DNA of 64,000 nucleotides, taken from assembly GCA_964450865.1 (NCBI GenBank), contig CAYVHB010000014.1:19471-83470 (forward strand). Direction: 5' to 3'. The notes under the pieces are model-generated. The model ran no database searches. It saw only the letters and a program-made list of their open reading frames with translations, and had not been told where the DNA came from. Below are positions 1 to 8,123 of this stretch, one piece after another. Numbering within the stretch: position 1 is the stretch's first letter; each line of letters begins with the position of its first letter. The translations under genes and the position numbers were made by a program. The DNA is from CAYVHB01 sp964450865. Lineage in GTDB: Bacteria > Bacillota > Clostridia > Saccharofermentanales > UBA5734.

Positions 1-1
1 G

Positions 2-622
2 GTCCTGATCTCGGTTATGGCCGCGATCATCGGTTCGATCCTTGGTTTCCTGCTCAGCCTGATGCGCCGCTCCCGCAACAAATGGGCTAGTATCCCGGCC
101 CGGATCTACATCAAGGCCATGCAAGGCACGCCGATTGTCGTCCTGCTGCTGATTCTGTATTACATTATTTTCGGGAAAGTCAACATCAGTGCCATTGTCG
201 TGGCCATTCTGGCTTTTGCCCTGAACCTGGCCGCCTATGCCGCGGAAATCATCCGTTCCGGGATCGAGGCGGTGGACCGGGGACAGATCGAGGCTGCCAG
301 TGCCCTGGGCTTTACAAAACTCCAGGTTTTTACACGCATCACCTTTCCCCAGGCCGCCCGTTATATCCTGCCTGTTTTCAAGGGGGAATTGGTTACGACG
401 ATCAAGATGACTTCGGTGGTCGGGTATATAGCGATCCAGGACCTGACGAAAATGAGCGACATCATCCGCAGCCGGACCTATGAAGCGTTCTTCCCGCTGA
501 TTGCGACCGCGCTGATCTATTTCCTGGTGGCCGCTGCGCTGACATCGCTGCTGACCCGCCTGGAGTTCCGGATTGATCCGAAACGGCGCAAGCGGGCCAT
601 CAAGGGGGTGAGCAGCCGATGA
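2..622 (+). CDS. Amino-acid ABC transporter permease, 5' end outside window
   Basis: This is an inner-membrane permease of the HisM/GlnP family that forms the channel of a polar amino-acid importer. The reading frame is open to the left edge, so the true start lies upstream and at least the first transmembrane segments are missing. The family's EAA loop, which docks on the ATPase, is visible as EAASALGFTKLQVF, followed by FPQAARYILP. At least four hydrophobic helices remain, and the C-terminus is basic. The stop TGA overlaps the ATG of the next gene by four bases (ATGA), which implies translational coupling with the ATPase. A solute-binding protein gene probably lies further upstream. Family assignment is firm; the substrate is not determined. 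Confidence 0.9.
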   Translation, partial: VLISVMAAIIGSILGFLLSLMRRSRNKWASIPARIYIKAMQGTPIVVLLLILYYIIFGKVNISAIVVAILAFALNLAAYAAEIIRSGIEAVDRGQIEAASALGFTKLQVFTRITFPQAARYILPVFKGELVTTIKMTSVVGYIAIQDLTKMSDIIRSRTYEAFFPLIATALIYFLVAAALTSLLTRLEFRIDPKRRKRAIKGVSSR

Positions 623-1785
623 AGATCCAGGTATCCCATCTGGTCAAGCAGTTTGGTTCAAATGTTGTGCTCAAGGATGTGAATGTCGAGATCGGCCGTG
701 GCGAGATTGTCTCGATCATTGGGCCGTCGGGGACCGGCAAAAGCACGCTGTTGCGCTGTATCAATCTGCTTGAGACGCCCTCAGGCGGTTCGATCCAGAT
801 TGATGGCGTCGATCTCCAGGCGCGCGGGACCAATATCCATAAGCTGCGCCAGAAAATGGGCATGGTTTTCCAGTCGTTCAACCTCTTCGCCCATCTGATG
901 GTGATTGAGAATATCATGCTCGGCCCGCTTGATCTGCTGAAAATGCCACCACAGACAGCCTATAATGAGGCGATGCAGCTGCTGGGCCAGGTTGGCCTGA
1001 TCGACAAGGCCCTCGCCTATCCGGATGAGCTTTCCGGCGGCCAGAAGCAGCGGGTGGCCATCGCCCGGGCCCTGGCGATGCATCCGGAGATCATCCTGCT
1101 CGATGAGCCGACCAGCGCCCTGGATCCGACGATGATTGGCGAGGTTCTGGCCGTGCTGCGCAATCTGGCCCGGGCCGGCCTGGCCATGATCATCGTTACC
1201 CATGAAATGAAATTTGCGGCAGAAATATCAACACGGGTCCTGTACATGGACGAGGGAATTATCTACGAGGACGGACCGCCGGCCCAGATTTTCCAGCATC
1301 CGCAACGGGAGAAAACCCGGGCTTTTGTTAAGCGGATCAAGAGCTTTACGACGGAGATCCGCTCGCGGACCTTTGACTTTTACGGTCTTGTGTCCCAGAT
1401 CGAGGACTTTGGCCGGCGCCAGATCCTGGAGCTGCACCAGATTCATGACATCCAGCTGGTCCTTGAGGAACTGGTTGTTTTGCAGCTGCTGCCGCACCAG
1501 ACCGGGAGCGAGCCGTATGTCAAGATCAATGTCAGTCACGTGGAAAGCAGCGGCGATATTGAGATCTCGCTGAATTATGGCGGACCGGCCTGGAATCCGC
1601 TGGCGTCCATGACGACTGAGCCGGCCGCCAGCCCAGCCGCCGCGGAGCCGGCCGCCAGCCCAGCCGCTGCGGAGCCTGGCGACGACCTGTCGCTACGGCT
1701 TTTGCGGCATAAGATCAAGACAGCCAGCTATTCTTATGCTGAAGCCGACGGAATGAACACGCTGCTCATCCTGATCCGGGGCTGA
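619..1785 (+). CDS. Amino-acid ABC transporter ATPase with C-terminal HATPase_c_2-like domain
   Basis: Residues 1-240 are a standard GlnQ/HisP-type ATPase that powers import: Walker A GPSGTGKST at 35-43, Q-loop MVFQSF, signature LSGGQ at 138-142, Walker B IILLDEP and the switch histidine VTHE. Family members normally stop near residue 240-250. This protein continues to 388. Residues 250-388 read like a degenerate anti-sigma-factor (RsbW/HATPase_c_2) fold: a helix with LEELVV at 282-287, a strand-turn YGGPAWNPL at 320-328 where the family has D-x-G-x-P-F-x-P, then DLSLRLLR and SYSYAEADGMNTLLILI at the end. An Ala/Pro-rich duplication (334-353) sits where the ATP lid would be. The usual N-box Asn and G1 Asp appear replaced, so ATP binding by this tail is doubtful. 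The ABC call is firm; the tail assignment is inference. Confidence 0.9.
   Translation: MKIQVSHLVKQFGSNVVLKDVNVEIGRGEIVSIIGPSGTGKSTLLRCINLLETPSGGSIQIDGVDLQARGTNIHKLRQKMGMVFQSFNLFAHLMVIENIMLGPLDLLKMPPQTAYNEAMQLLGQVGLIDKALAYPDELSGGQKQRVAIARALAMHPEIILLDEPTSALDPTMIGEVLAVLRNLARAGLAMIIVTHEMKFAAEISTRVLYMDEGIIYEDGPPAQIFQHPQREKTRAFVKRIKSFTTEIRSRTFDFYGLVSQIEDFGRRQILELHQIHDIQLVLEELVVLQLLPHQTGSEPYVKINVSHVESSGDIEISLNYGGPAWNPLASMTTEPAASPAAAEPAASPAAAEPGDDLSLRLLRHKIKTASYSYAEADGMNTLLILIRG
1618..1671 (+). repeat. 27-base in-frame tandem duplication in the ABC ATPase gene
   Basis: Two copies of a 27-base unit (1618-1644 and 1645-1671) differ at one base and encode EPAASPAAA twice, followed by a third EP. The duplication lies inside the extra C-terminal domain, in a predicted loop. 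Confidence 0.9.
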
Positions 1786-1843
1786 TCGGGCAAGAGAATA
1801 TCCGGATCGGCCAGCCGGTACAAGCACCCTCCCTGGCCAGGCC

Positions 1844-2632
1844 TCACAGGCCGAGCAGGCGGCGGGCGTTGCCATCGAAAATGGCGGCCTTTTCCATGTC
1901 GGTCAGCGGCAAATGCCGAAGCAGGCGCTGTTCCAGGGCTGGTACGCTCCATGGTGCGTCACTGCCATACAGGATGCGGCCGACGCCGTGATTGCGGATG
2001 ATGCGGGTAGCCAGTGGCAGGGGGATATTGGCAAAGCTATAGGACGTATCCAGGTAGACGGGCTTGCCGACGAGCTCGCGTTCGACTTCTTCCCAGAGCA
2101 TGTAGCCGCCAAAATGGGCTGCAACGACCGGCGCGCCGGCAAAGCAGGGGAGAATCCGTGCCAGGGCCCGTGGCCGGGAACGGCCCGGGACATCGAATCC
2201 GATATCCAGTCCGGCGTGAAAGACCGTGATGAAACCCATTTCGGCGATCAGCTGATAAATGGGCAGCATCGCCGGATCGTCGACCTCAAAATTCTGGTAT
2301 TCGGGATGGAATTTGATCCCCTTGATGCCGGCTTCGCGCAACATATGCAATTGTTCGAGAATATTGGCTGACTGGGGATGAATGGAACCGAAGAAGAACA
2401 GATTATCCGTATTGTTCTCGATGGCGAAGCGATTGACGGACGTCTCCTGCCCGGGTCGGGTCGCGATAGAAAGGACAACACCAAAGTCAACACCGTCACG
2501 CTGCAACAGGTTCTTCAGCCCCTGGACCGTGCCATCAAAACACGACTCCATACCGCCGCTTTTATGAGAAAGCGTCGCCAGGGCGCGCTCAGCCAGCTGG
2601 TCAGGGAAAGCATGCAGGTGGAAATCGATCAT
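1844..2632 (-). CDS. Amidohydrolase-family metal-dependent hydrolase
   Basis: A 262-residue TIM-barrel hydrolase of the amidohydrolase 2 (TatD/PF04909-like) group. The N-terminal MIDFHLHAFPD supplies the HxH metal ligands, AAHFGGYMLWEE carries a mid-barrel histidine, and LYGSDAPWS contains the C-terminal metal-binding Asp. FHAG near residue 137 gives another expected histidine. The start has a good ribosome site (AGGAGG, five bases from the ATG). It is cytoplasmic with no signal peptide. It lies convergent to the ABC operon and divergent from the STAS gene. The substrate cannot be read from sequence; relatives act on cyclic amides, lactones or decarboxylate aromatic acids. Confidence 0.85.
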   Translation of the reverse strand: MIDFHLHAFPDQLAERALATLSHKSGGMESCFDGTVQGLKNLLQRDGVDFGVVLSIATRPGQETSVNRFAIENNTDNLFFFGSIHPQSANILEQLHMLREAGIKGIKFHPEYQNFEVDDPAMLPIYQLIAEMGFITVFHAGLDIGFDVPGRSRPRALARILPCFAGAPVVAAHFGGYMLWEEVERELVGKPVYLDTSYSFANIPLPLATRIIRNHGVGRILYGSDAPWSVPALEQRLLRHLPLTDMEKAAIFDGNARRLLGL

Positions 2633-2695
2633 AAGTGCCTCCTGGTATGGCCGGGTTCCATCGTCCTTGGGCTACAGGAACCGGGTCAAGATTTC

Positions 2696-2719
2696 AGAAC
2701 AAGATTGAGAACAAGATTG
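2696..2719. repeat. 12-base tandem duplication
   Basis: Two exact copies of AGAACAAGATTG lie in the intergenic region between the amidohydrolase and the STAS gene. Confidence 0.85.
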
Positions 2720-2829
2720 ATGGTCACGGCTGGCGCATGACAGGCGAACACGCTCAGCAGTCACGGCCTGAATAGATCAATATTCTAATCGTATCCGGTG
2801 CAAATGACAATGAATTCGCGAGGTTTGTT

Positions 2830-3150
2830 ATGGGTATTTTTTATCAGGTGACAGATGGCCTGGTCACGATATTTCTCGGCGAACGCCTGGATATGGCCCA
2901 GTCCGCTGAATTTGAAGCTGAATTGGATACCTGCCTGCCCTTGGTTCGTCAGGGACTTTGCCTGGATTGCTCGCGTCTGGTATATTTGAGCAGTGCGGGC
3001 TTGCGGGTCATTTTGAAGGGAGCCCGGCTGATGAAGGCTGCCAGTCAGCCCTACCAGATGACGCAAGTGCAAGACGATGTCTATAAGGTTCTGAACCTGT
3101 CCGGATTTACCCAGATCGTCAGGATCAGCCGGCAGACTCAAACCGATTGA
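2830..3150 (+). CDS. STAS-domain protein (anti-sigma factor antagonist-like)
   Basis: A 106-residue single STAS domain like SpoIIAA/RsbV. In that family the protein binds an anti-sigma kinase and is switched off by phosphorylation of a serine. The expected strand-turn-helix YLSSAGLRVIL is present at about residues 55-65 and includes the candidate phospho-serine. The N-terminal strand-loop (VTIFLGERLDMAQSAEFE) also matches the family. The start is supported by GCGAGG seven bases upstream. No obvious RsbW or sigma factor gene is beside it, but the ABC ATPase two genes back and the MBL protein just downstream both carry HATPase-like tails, so a partner-switch role is plausible. Domain call firm; pathway inferred. 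Confidence 0.88.
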   Translation: MGIFYQVTDGLVTIFLGERLDMAQSAEFEAELDTCLPLVRQGLCLDCSRLVYLSSAGLRVILKGARLMKAASQPYQMTQVQDDVYKVLNLSGFTQIVRISRQTQTD

Positions 3151-3197
3151 CGGATGGTGCGGCTGTGGCTGAAGAGACCGATACAGACACCGCCGGA

Positions 3198-3237
3198 TTA
3201 ATGATCAGGTATGGCCGGATCAATTTAATGATCAGGT
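3198..3237. repeat. 13-base direct repeats upstream of the MBL gene
   Basis: TTAATGATCAGGT occurs at 3198-3210 and 3225-3237, a 27-base period. The second copy ends seven bases before TATTAT/TATAAC (3244-3252), a possible -10 region, so the repeats could be a regulator site covering the -35 area. Confidence 0.6.
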
Positions 3238-3288
3238 TGTATCTATTATAACAGCGGTTCACAGCAGCGATCATGGGTGAGGGGCTTT

Positions 3289-4926
3289 ATGCTGATTAAC
3301 GAAAGCTGGCAGCCGGTTGCGGCGACAGATGGCATCGAAATTTATCCATTCATCAGAAAACCCAATTTTTCCTGTTCCAATTCGTTTGTTTTATCGACGG
3401 ATCAGTGGATCATTCTGATCGATCCGGGTGCCGATGCTGGCCAGATGAGTAAAATACGTCAGACTGTCAGCCAGGCCCTGGCGGCCCGGCCTCGTCCGGT
3501 CCTGGTCCTGCTGACCCATTGTCACGTCGACCACTGGGTGGCCGCTTTTGCTGATCCGCTTTTTCGCCAGCTGGGCGAGGTCAGAATCGCCGCCCATCAG
3601 CAGGGTGCGGCTTATATCATGGATAAAAACAAGGTCATGACCATGTCAGACCTGGCCGGCCTGCCGCTGCCGGACGCAATCGTTGATCTGCCATTGTTTG
3701 CCAGTCAGCCAGGTCCGCCCCATCGCCTGGCCCTGGCCATCGGCTCCCGGGATATTGCACTGATTGATCCCATGCCGGGACACAGCCCGGACAGTATATG
3801 TATCCAGATTGGCAACCTGCTTTTTGCCGGGGACTTCTTTTTCGCCCTTGATTATCTGATCGCCGGCCTCAATGGCTGGGATCGTGATGCCATGGGGCAA
3901 TCCATCGAGCGGATGCAGGAGCTGGCCCGGCAAGATCAGATCGGACTATTCTGTACCGGCCACGGCAATCCCTTTCCAGCCGCCGATGCCAGGCTGATCC
4001 TGCAAAAAATGCAGCGGCAGATAACCCGGATGCCGGTTTTACCCGAATTGAATATGCAGCATATCCGGACCTCGGCCGCCTATGCCGTGGAGATGATGAA
4101 TGAGCTGCATGATACCATGGCGGTTATGACCGGGCGGCTGTATGCCCTGAGTTATTATCTGGAGATGCTCGGTGAAGAGGTGCGTTCAGCGAAATACACC
4201 GCACAGCTTGATACAGCCGCCCTGGATGATCTCGTGCAGACCTATCAGGAATTCGCCGAGCGTTACACCACTGGTGATCTGATCGATTTTCACCTGCTCA
4301 AAAAGGTTGGTCAGATCATCGCGAAAATGGAGCGTTTATTGTCAGGCCAGCAAGGGGAAAGCATCATCGATGCAAGGTTACTCCAGCGGCTCTCGTGGAC
4401 ATTTGGCGATTTTATCAAGGCAACCGGGGGTATGCCCCTGGAGGTTATCGGCGAGGATACCGATCTGGATAGCCTGGTGGCTGATCTGTTGCAATCACTG
4501 CAGAGAAAGGCCGATCCTGGGCAAATGATGGCCGCGCTGGACAGCGAGACACAGTTTGTGGATGGGCTGGTGAACCGGCTGGCTGACGCGACCCTATTCC
4601 GGAAAGTCAAGCTGGATTTTAAGGCGGCTGGCAGATTGCCCGCTGTCAACTTGCATCGGGCCCGGTTCCGCGATGCCCTGAGCGGCCTGCTCGAGGAAAT
4701 CGCCGCGCTTGACACCCGCCGGATTGAGCTGCAAACCCGGATTGCCGACGGCACCCCGGCAGCAGTCTGGCTGACGGTGAGCAGCCCCGATGGTATGGAT
4801 GAGGCCGCGCTCAATGCCCGGAAATGGCCGATGTATCAACGCAAATTTGCCTTGCAGGGCATCAGCCTGACCCTTGAGCAAGGGCAAAACGGCCAGGTCA
4901 TACACCTGGCCCTGCCAGTGAGCTGA
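3289..4926 (+). CDS. MBL-fold metallohydrolase fused to a degenerate histidine-kinase-like region
   Basis: Residues 1-230 form a metallo-beta-lactamase domain: the metal site THCHVDHW at 76-83 (HxHxDH), the third histidine in PGHSPDS, the bridging Asp in LLFAGDFFFALD and a last histidine in CTGHGNPFP. Residues 265 to about 370 are helical and begin with ELHDTMAVMTGRLYALSYYLEML, which resembles a dimerisation/phosphotransfer helix pair. The final 150 residues resemble a HATPase fold ending in GQVIHLALP, but the N-box Asn and the DxGxG motif are not seen. The ATG at 3289 is chosen over the GTG at 3277 because GAGGGG lies just before it. No membrane segment. MBL call firm; the kinase-like reading is inference. 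Confidence 0.85.
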   Translation: MLINESWQPVAATDGIEIYPFIRKPNFSCSNSFVLSTDQWIILIDPGADAGQMSKIRQTVSQALAARPRPVLVLLTHCHVDHWVAAFADPLFRQLGEVRIAAHQQGAAYIMDKNKVMTMSDLAGLPLPDAIVDLPLFASQPGPPHRLALAIGSRDIALIDPMPGHSPDSICIQIGNLLFAGDFFFALDYLIAGLNGWDRDAMGQSIERMQELARQDQIGLFCTGHGNPFPAADARLILQKMQRQITRMPVLPELNMQHIRTSAAYAVEMMNELHDTMAVMTGRLYALSYYLEMLGEEVRSAKYTAQLDTAALDDLVQTYQEFAERYTTGDLIDFHLLKKVGQIIAKMERLLSGQQGESIIDARLLQRLSWTFGDFIKATGGMPLEVIGEDTDLDSLVADLLQSLQRKADPGQMMAALDSETQFVDGLVNRLADATLFRKVKLDFKAAGRLPAVNLHRARFRDALSGLLEEIAALDTRRIELQTRIADGTPAAVWLTVSSPDGMDEAALNARKWPMYQRKFALQGISLTLEQGQNGQVIHLALPVS

Positions 4927-4971
4927 TTGTTCAAATTTCAGACAATATCACGTTTATCAATGACCGGTGTA

Positions 4972-6780
4972 TCAGACCGGTTCGCCAGGGGTCACGAATT
5001 CCGGCTTCGGACTGCCGGACCCTTCCCTGTAGAAGACGCTGTGGCCGCTGGTTTTTTTCGCGGTGTACATGGCGTGATCGCTCTGGCGGATGATGCTCTC
5101 CAGGTCTTCGCCCGGCTCATAGCGGGAGACCCCGATACTGATGCCCGCTTCATAGGCTCGCGCATCAATCACGATCGGTTCACAAAATTGCCCGACTACC
5201 TGGTTGACAGTCTGGGAGATATCTCCCGTCTGGCGGTTGAGCCAGGTAAAGATCACGAACTCGTCTCCGCCATAACGGCAGACCAGGTCCCGCTCGTGAA
5301 AGCAGGCCTGGATGCGCCGGCTGGCCTCGATCAGGACGCCATCGCCGACGCCGTGGCCGTACTGGTCGTTGATAGCCTTGAATTTGTCCAGATCCATAAA
5401 CAGGATATAAAGCGCCTGACCGGGCGGGACGGATATGCCCTTGTCGAGGATGGCATTCAGGCAGAAGCGATTCTTGAGACCGGTCAGGGGATCGATGTTG
5501 ATCGACATCTCCAGCTGGTTCTTCTGTCGATAGGCGTCGAAGAAGTTCATCATCGTCAGATAGGAAAAGAGGATCAGCATATACAGGAATGCGTAGGGAA
5601 TAAGGCTAAAATCCGGCTCGGTATACAGCTCATGCAAGACCGCCGGTATCACAACGGCATAGGACAGAAGCATCAGGACCGCGCCCTTGCGGTGCTGGCG
5701 CAACCCCTGAATCAGGATATAGGAGAAATAAACCAGGCTAAGCACGACCAGGTTGACAAAGTACGGGTATAGTCTGCCGTATACTGTATTGGGCGTGAAC
5801 AGGGTCAGGAACACGATCGCCAGGATCAGGCCGCGTGCGCTCCATTTGATGGCCGCGTAGCGGGGCGTGAACTGCAGGTGAAAAAACATCAGGACCAGAA
5901 CGGGTAATAGCAGGTAGCCGACCATGAACTCGATGCGGACCGCCAGATCCCAGGGCATTGTTGGCAGGTAATCATAAATCTGGCGATGACCGCGCACAAT
6001 CACCCGCACCACCAGCAGGAAACAGGCAATGGAGAGGTGCAGTGAGGCGATGAAGTCGCGATTGACGGTAAAGGTGGACAGAAAAAACAGCCCCAGGACC
6101 AGGCTGAAGGTCAGCAGGAAAATTTCCAGGTTTTTCTGCGCGGTGACATGGGCGTTGAGCACGGATTCGGTTCCCAGCCGTATTGCTTTCCAGAAACCGC
6201 CATCCATGTAGTCAAAGTTGGCAACCTCCAGCAGGAACAGGGCCTGGCCGTTCGCATCCGCGTGAAAATAGCCAGTCTGGCTGTGCCAGGCGGGTACGTA
6301 GTCCGCCTGGCGGTCAGCGACCGTGCCGTTTTCGATGATCAGTCTCCCGTTGATCAGCAGCCGGTAAGCGCTGGCCTGATCGAGAATATTGACTGCATAA
6401 TGCGTGTCCGGATTGAGCCCGCTCACTCGCAGCCGGTAGGTGGCCACGCCGGTGACGCCACCGCCTGGTCCGGGCTGTCTCAGCCAGTGGTCGGGTACGG
6501 TGCGATATTCGCTGGTCCGGGTGCCGGCCATATTGGCAATATCATTAATCCGCAGATTGGGGTAATATTGCCATTGACCGCCCAGTATGACGACGTCACG
6601 GCCGGGCCAGTTGCCCAGGTCAAGCTGGCCCGCTGTCGCCTGTACCGATCTGGATGTTGCTTCGAGATGAAGCGTCTGGCTGATGAGCATCGCTGCGGTT
6701 GCAAGCAAAATCAGTGCCAGGATCACCCAGGGCACGAGTCTGCTTGCTATTTGTGCGGTCGATCGGCTTGCGATTGGCAT
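4972..6780 (-). CDS. Membrane diguanylate cyclase with 7TMR-DISM sensor
   Basis: A 602-residue c-di-GMP synthase. After an N-terminal membrane anchor comes an extracellular galactose-binding-like domain (LGGQWQYYP at about 66, ATYRLRVSG, YRLLINGRLI), then about seven transmembrane helices (7TMR-DISM) and a GGDEF domain from about residue 430. The catalytic loop CRYGGDEFVIF is intact. The RxxD inhibitory site is not: HERD occupies that position, so product feedback may be lost. Metal-binding MDLDKFKAIND is present. The start has AGGGGCG four bases upstream. The sensor is similar in order and motifs to the two histidine kinases at 55153-59498, suggesting related ligands. Convergent with the MBL gene. 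Confidence 0.93.
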   Translation of the reverse strand: MPIASRSTAQIASRLVPWVILALILLATAAMLISQTLHLEATSRSVQATAGQLDLGNWPGRDVVILGGQWQYYPNLRINDIANMAGTRTSEYRTVPDHWLRQPGPGGGVTGVATYRLRVSGLNPDTHYAVNILDQASAYRLLINGRLIIENGTVADRQADYVPAWHSQTGYFHADANGQALFLLEVANFDYMDGGFWKAIRLGTESVLNAHVTAQKNLEIFLLTFSLVLGLFFLSTFTVNRDFIASLHLSIACFLLVVRVIVRGHRQIYDYLPTMPWDLAVRIEFMVGYLLLPVLVLMFFHLQFTPRYAAIKWSARGLILAIVFLTLFTPNTVYGRLYPYFVNLVVLSLVYFSYILIQGLRQHRKGAVLMLLSYAVVIPAVLHELYTEPDFSLIPYAFLYMLILFSYLTMMNFFDAYRQKNQLEMSINIDPLTGLKNRFCLNAILDKGISVPPGQALYILFMDLDKFKAINDQYGHGVGDGVLIEASRRIQACFHERDLVCRYGGDEFVIFTWLNRQTGDISQTVNQVVGQFCEPIVIDARAYEAGISIGVSRYEPGEDLESIIRQSDHAMYTAKKTSGHSVFYREGSGSPKPEFVTPGEPV

Positions 6781-6874
6781 ACAGCGCCCCTGTTATCGTT
6801 TGCGTGCCGGATACTTTATGATGTGCCCGTAGCCGGTCCACCCGCCGGCCGCCGCGAATTTGCCGTCCGATCAT

Positions 6875-7654
6875 TCACATGTAAGTGATTTTGACTTCGG
6901 CGAAGTTGACCGTTCCGGTCAGTTTCAGGCGGGGGGCGTCAGGCGCCGGTGTTACGCCACCCGGATCGGTCACCGCTCCGGCAAAGGTACTGATCTGGTT
7001 GCTGACCTGCCAGGTTCGCGGCACAGTCAGCACGACGCCGGAGAAATGAACGCTGACGATAACCTCAAGGCCTTCCGGACTGATCCGGCATTGATCAAAA
7101 TAGACGCGTGTCGAAGCAAAGTGGCTGTTGATCAGGACCTTGCGCAGATTATTGCCTTGCAGATGGCGGATATGTTCGCCAAAGCTGGAATCAATGCTGA
7201 CAAACTCATCATCGGTCAGGATGGTTTCCGAACGGCTGGCGGTACCTTCAGCCGCAGGACCGCCGGCGCCGTCGGCCGGGTGGCCGCCCGTGTAGACATA
7301 TTGGCCTGCAGGCTGGCCGGTTGACGATGGCCCCTGGCCGGTCCGGTGTGAGCGCCGCGGGTGAAAGAGTACGGTCAGGCCGATGCCCAGCAAGGCGGTA
7401 CCGCCCAGCAGCCAGTAAGGATTGAGGGTGGCCAATCCGAGCGCATCGCGCCAGAGGTAGACAATCAGGGCCAGCGGCAGCATAATCAGCAGAAAACGGA
7501 CCCTGGGTATACCGGTTGCCGCCAGGCCGAGCAGCAGGATGCTGCCGACAATCCGGAAGATGTCGTAGGTTTCACCCAGGCCCATGGCCTTGAGTACCAG
7601 CAGGATACCCGCGCCGATGACCAATATGCCCCAGAACCACTTGTGTGCTTTCAT
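6875..7654 (-). CDS. LiaF-like membrane protein (cell-envelope stress family)
   Basis: A protein of about 259 residues with four hydrophobic segments at the N-terminus (to about residue 100) and a beta-rich C-terminal domain from about 145 to the end. The C-terminal part (SIDSSFGEHIRH, LRKVLINSHFASTRVYFDQ, VEVHFSGV-like VSVHFSGVVLTVP) matches the DUF2154/LiaF domain with its repeated short strands. LiaF relatives hold the LiaS kinase inactive in Bacillus, but no LiaRS pair lies next to this gene. The ATG at 7654 is preferred to the TTG two codons earlier; GTGAGG lies about 11 bases upstream. Single gene, downstream neighbour is the convergent or co-oriented cyclase at 4972-6780. Confidence 0.75.
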   Translation of the reverse strand: MKAHKWFWGILVIGAGILLVLKAMGLGETYDIFRIVGSILLLGLAATGIPRVRFLLIMLPLALIVYLWRDALGLATLNPYWLLGGTALLGIGLTVLFHPRRSHRTGQGPSSTGQPAGQYVYTGGHPADGAGGPAAEGTASRSETILTDDEFVSIDSSFGEHIRHLQGNNLRKVLINSHFASTRVYFDQCRISPEGLEVIVSVHFSGVVLTVPRTWQVSNQISTFAGAVTDPGGVTPAPDAPRLKLTGTVNFAEVKITYM

Positions 7655-8116
7655 TTCCAATCAAACCTCACTTCCTGCCGTATGGAAACCACAACATCCC
7701 CGCAGCGTCTGGCGGCGTTGTTATTGTGGCCAATGTCATTATTGTACGCCAGATCGGGCATAAAACACAGGGGGATCTGCAATTCAGCAGGTCCCGGGCG
7801 ATGCTGATCCGTGTCAGCCAGTTCGAACTGGCCCGCGTCAGCTGCTGGTCGGCGCCAGTCTGCCCGGATCCGATTTTGTCAGCAACTGGGCCTCCTGGCA
7901 ACCGGCCAGTGCCAGTGTTTTCATTTGCGCTGCAGCCCCTGACCTGATTTGTGCTATGATTGAATCAGGACGACGAAGCTTGAGAGCCTCATGACGGATC
8001 ACCTGAAGATGATGACAAATCGCACAAAGTTGGAAAGAACTAAATTGGCAGATGGGCATGAACGGGACAAAAGGCTGGCAGATGGGCATGAATGAGCAAA
8101 AGGTTGGCGGATAATC
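7655..8116. other. Intergenic region with promoter and leader repeats for the CDF exporter
   Basis: No protein gene of normal size is supported here. It holds the LiaF-like gene's ribosome site at its left end, a candidate extended -10 promoter at 7952-7960, and the repeated leader at 8045-8116. Confidence 0.6.
7943..7969 (+). promoter_or_regulatory. Extended -10 promoter inside a small dyad, upstream of CDF exporter
   Basis: TGCTATGAT (7952-7960) fits an extended -10 element. It is bracketed by the inverted repeat CCTGATT (7943-7949) and AATCAGG (7963-7969), a possible operator for a metal-responsive repressor. No good -35 is seen. Confidence 0.4.
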
Positions 8117-8123
8117 ATGAATA
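8045..8123 (+). repeat. Three imperfect 29-30 base tandem repeats spanning the CDF start codon
   Basis: Units begin at 8045, 8075 and 8104. The first two share TGGCAGATGGGCATGAA and an AAAAGG tail; the third is diverged (TTGGCGGATAATCATGAATA) and contains the ATG of the exporter. Each unit thus carries an ATG in the same place as the real start, and the first two provide an 18-codon leader reading frame (8058-8114) that ends two bases before the exporter's ATG. Confidence 0.75.

Noticed and set aside
4927..5772. Plus-strand frame opposite the diguanylate cyclase
   Set aside because: It overlaps a cyclase with intact catalytic motifs and has no independent support.
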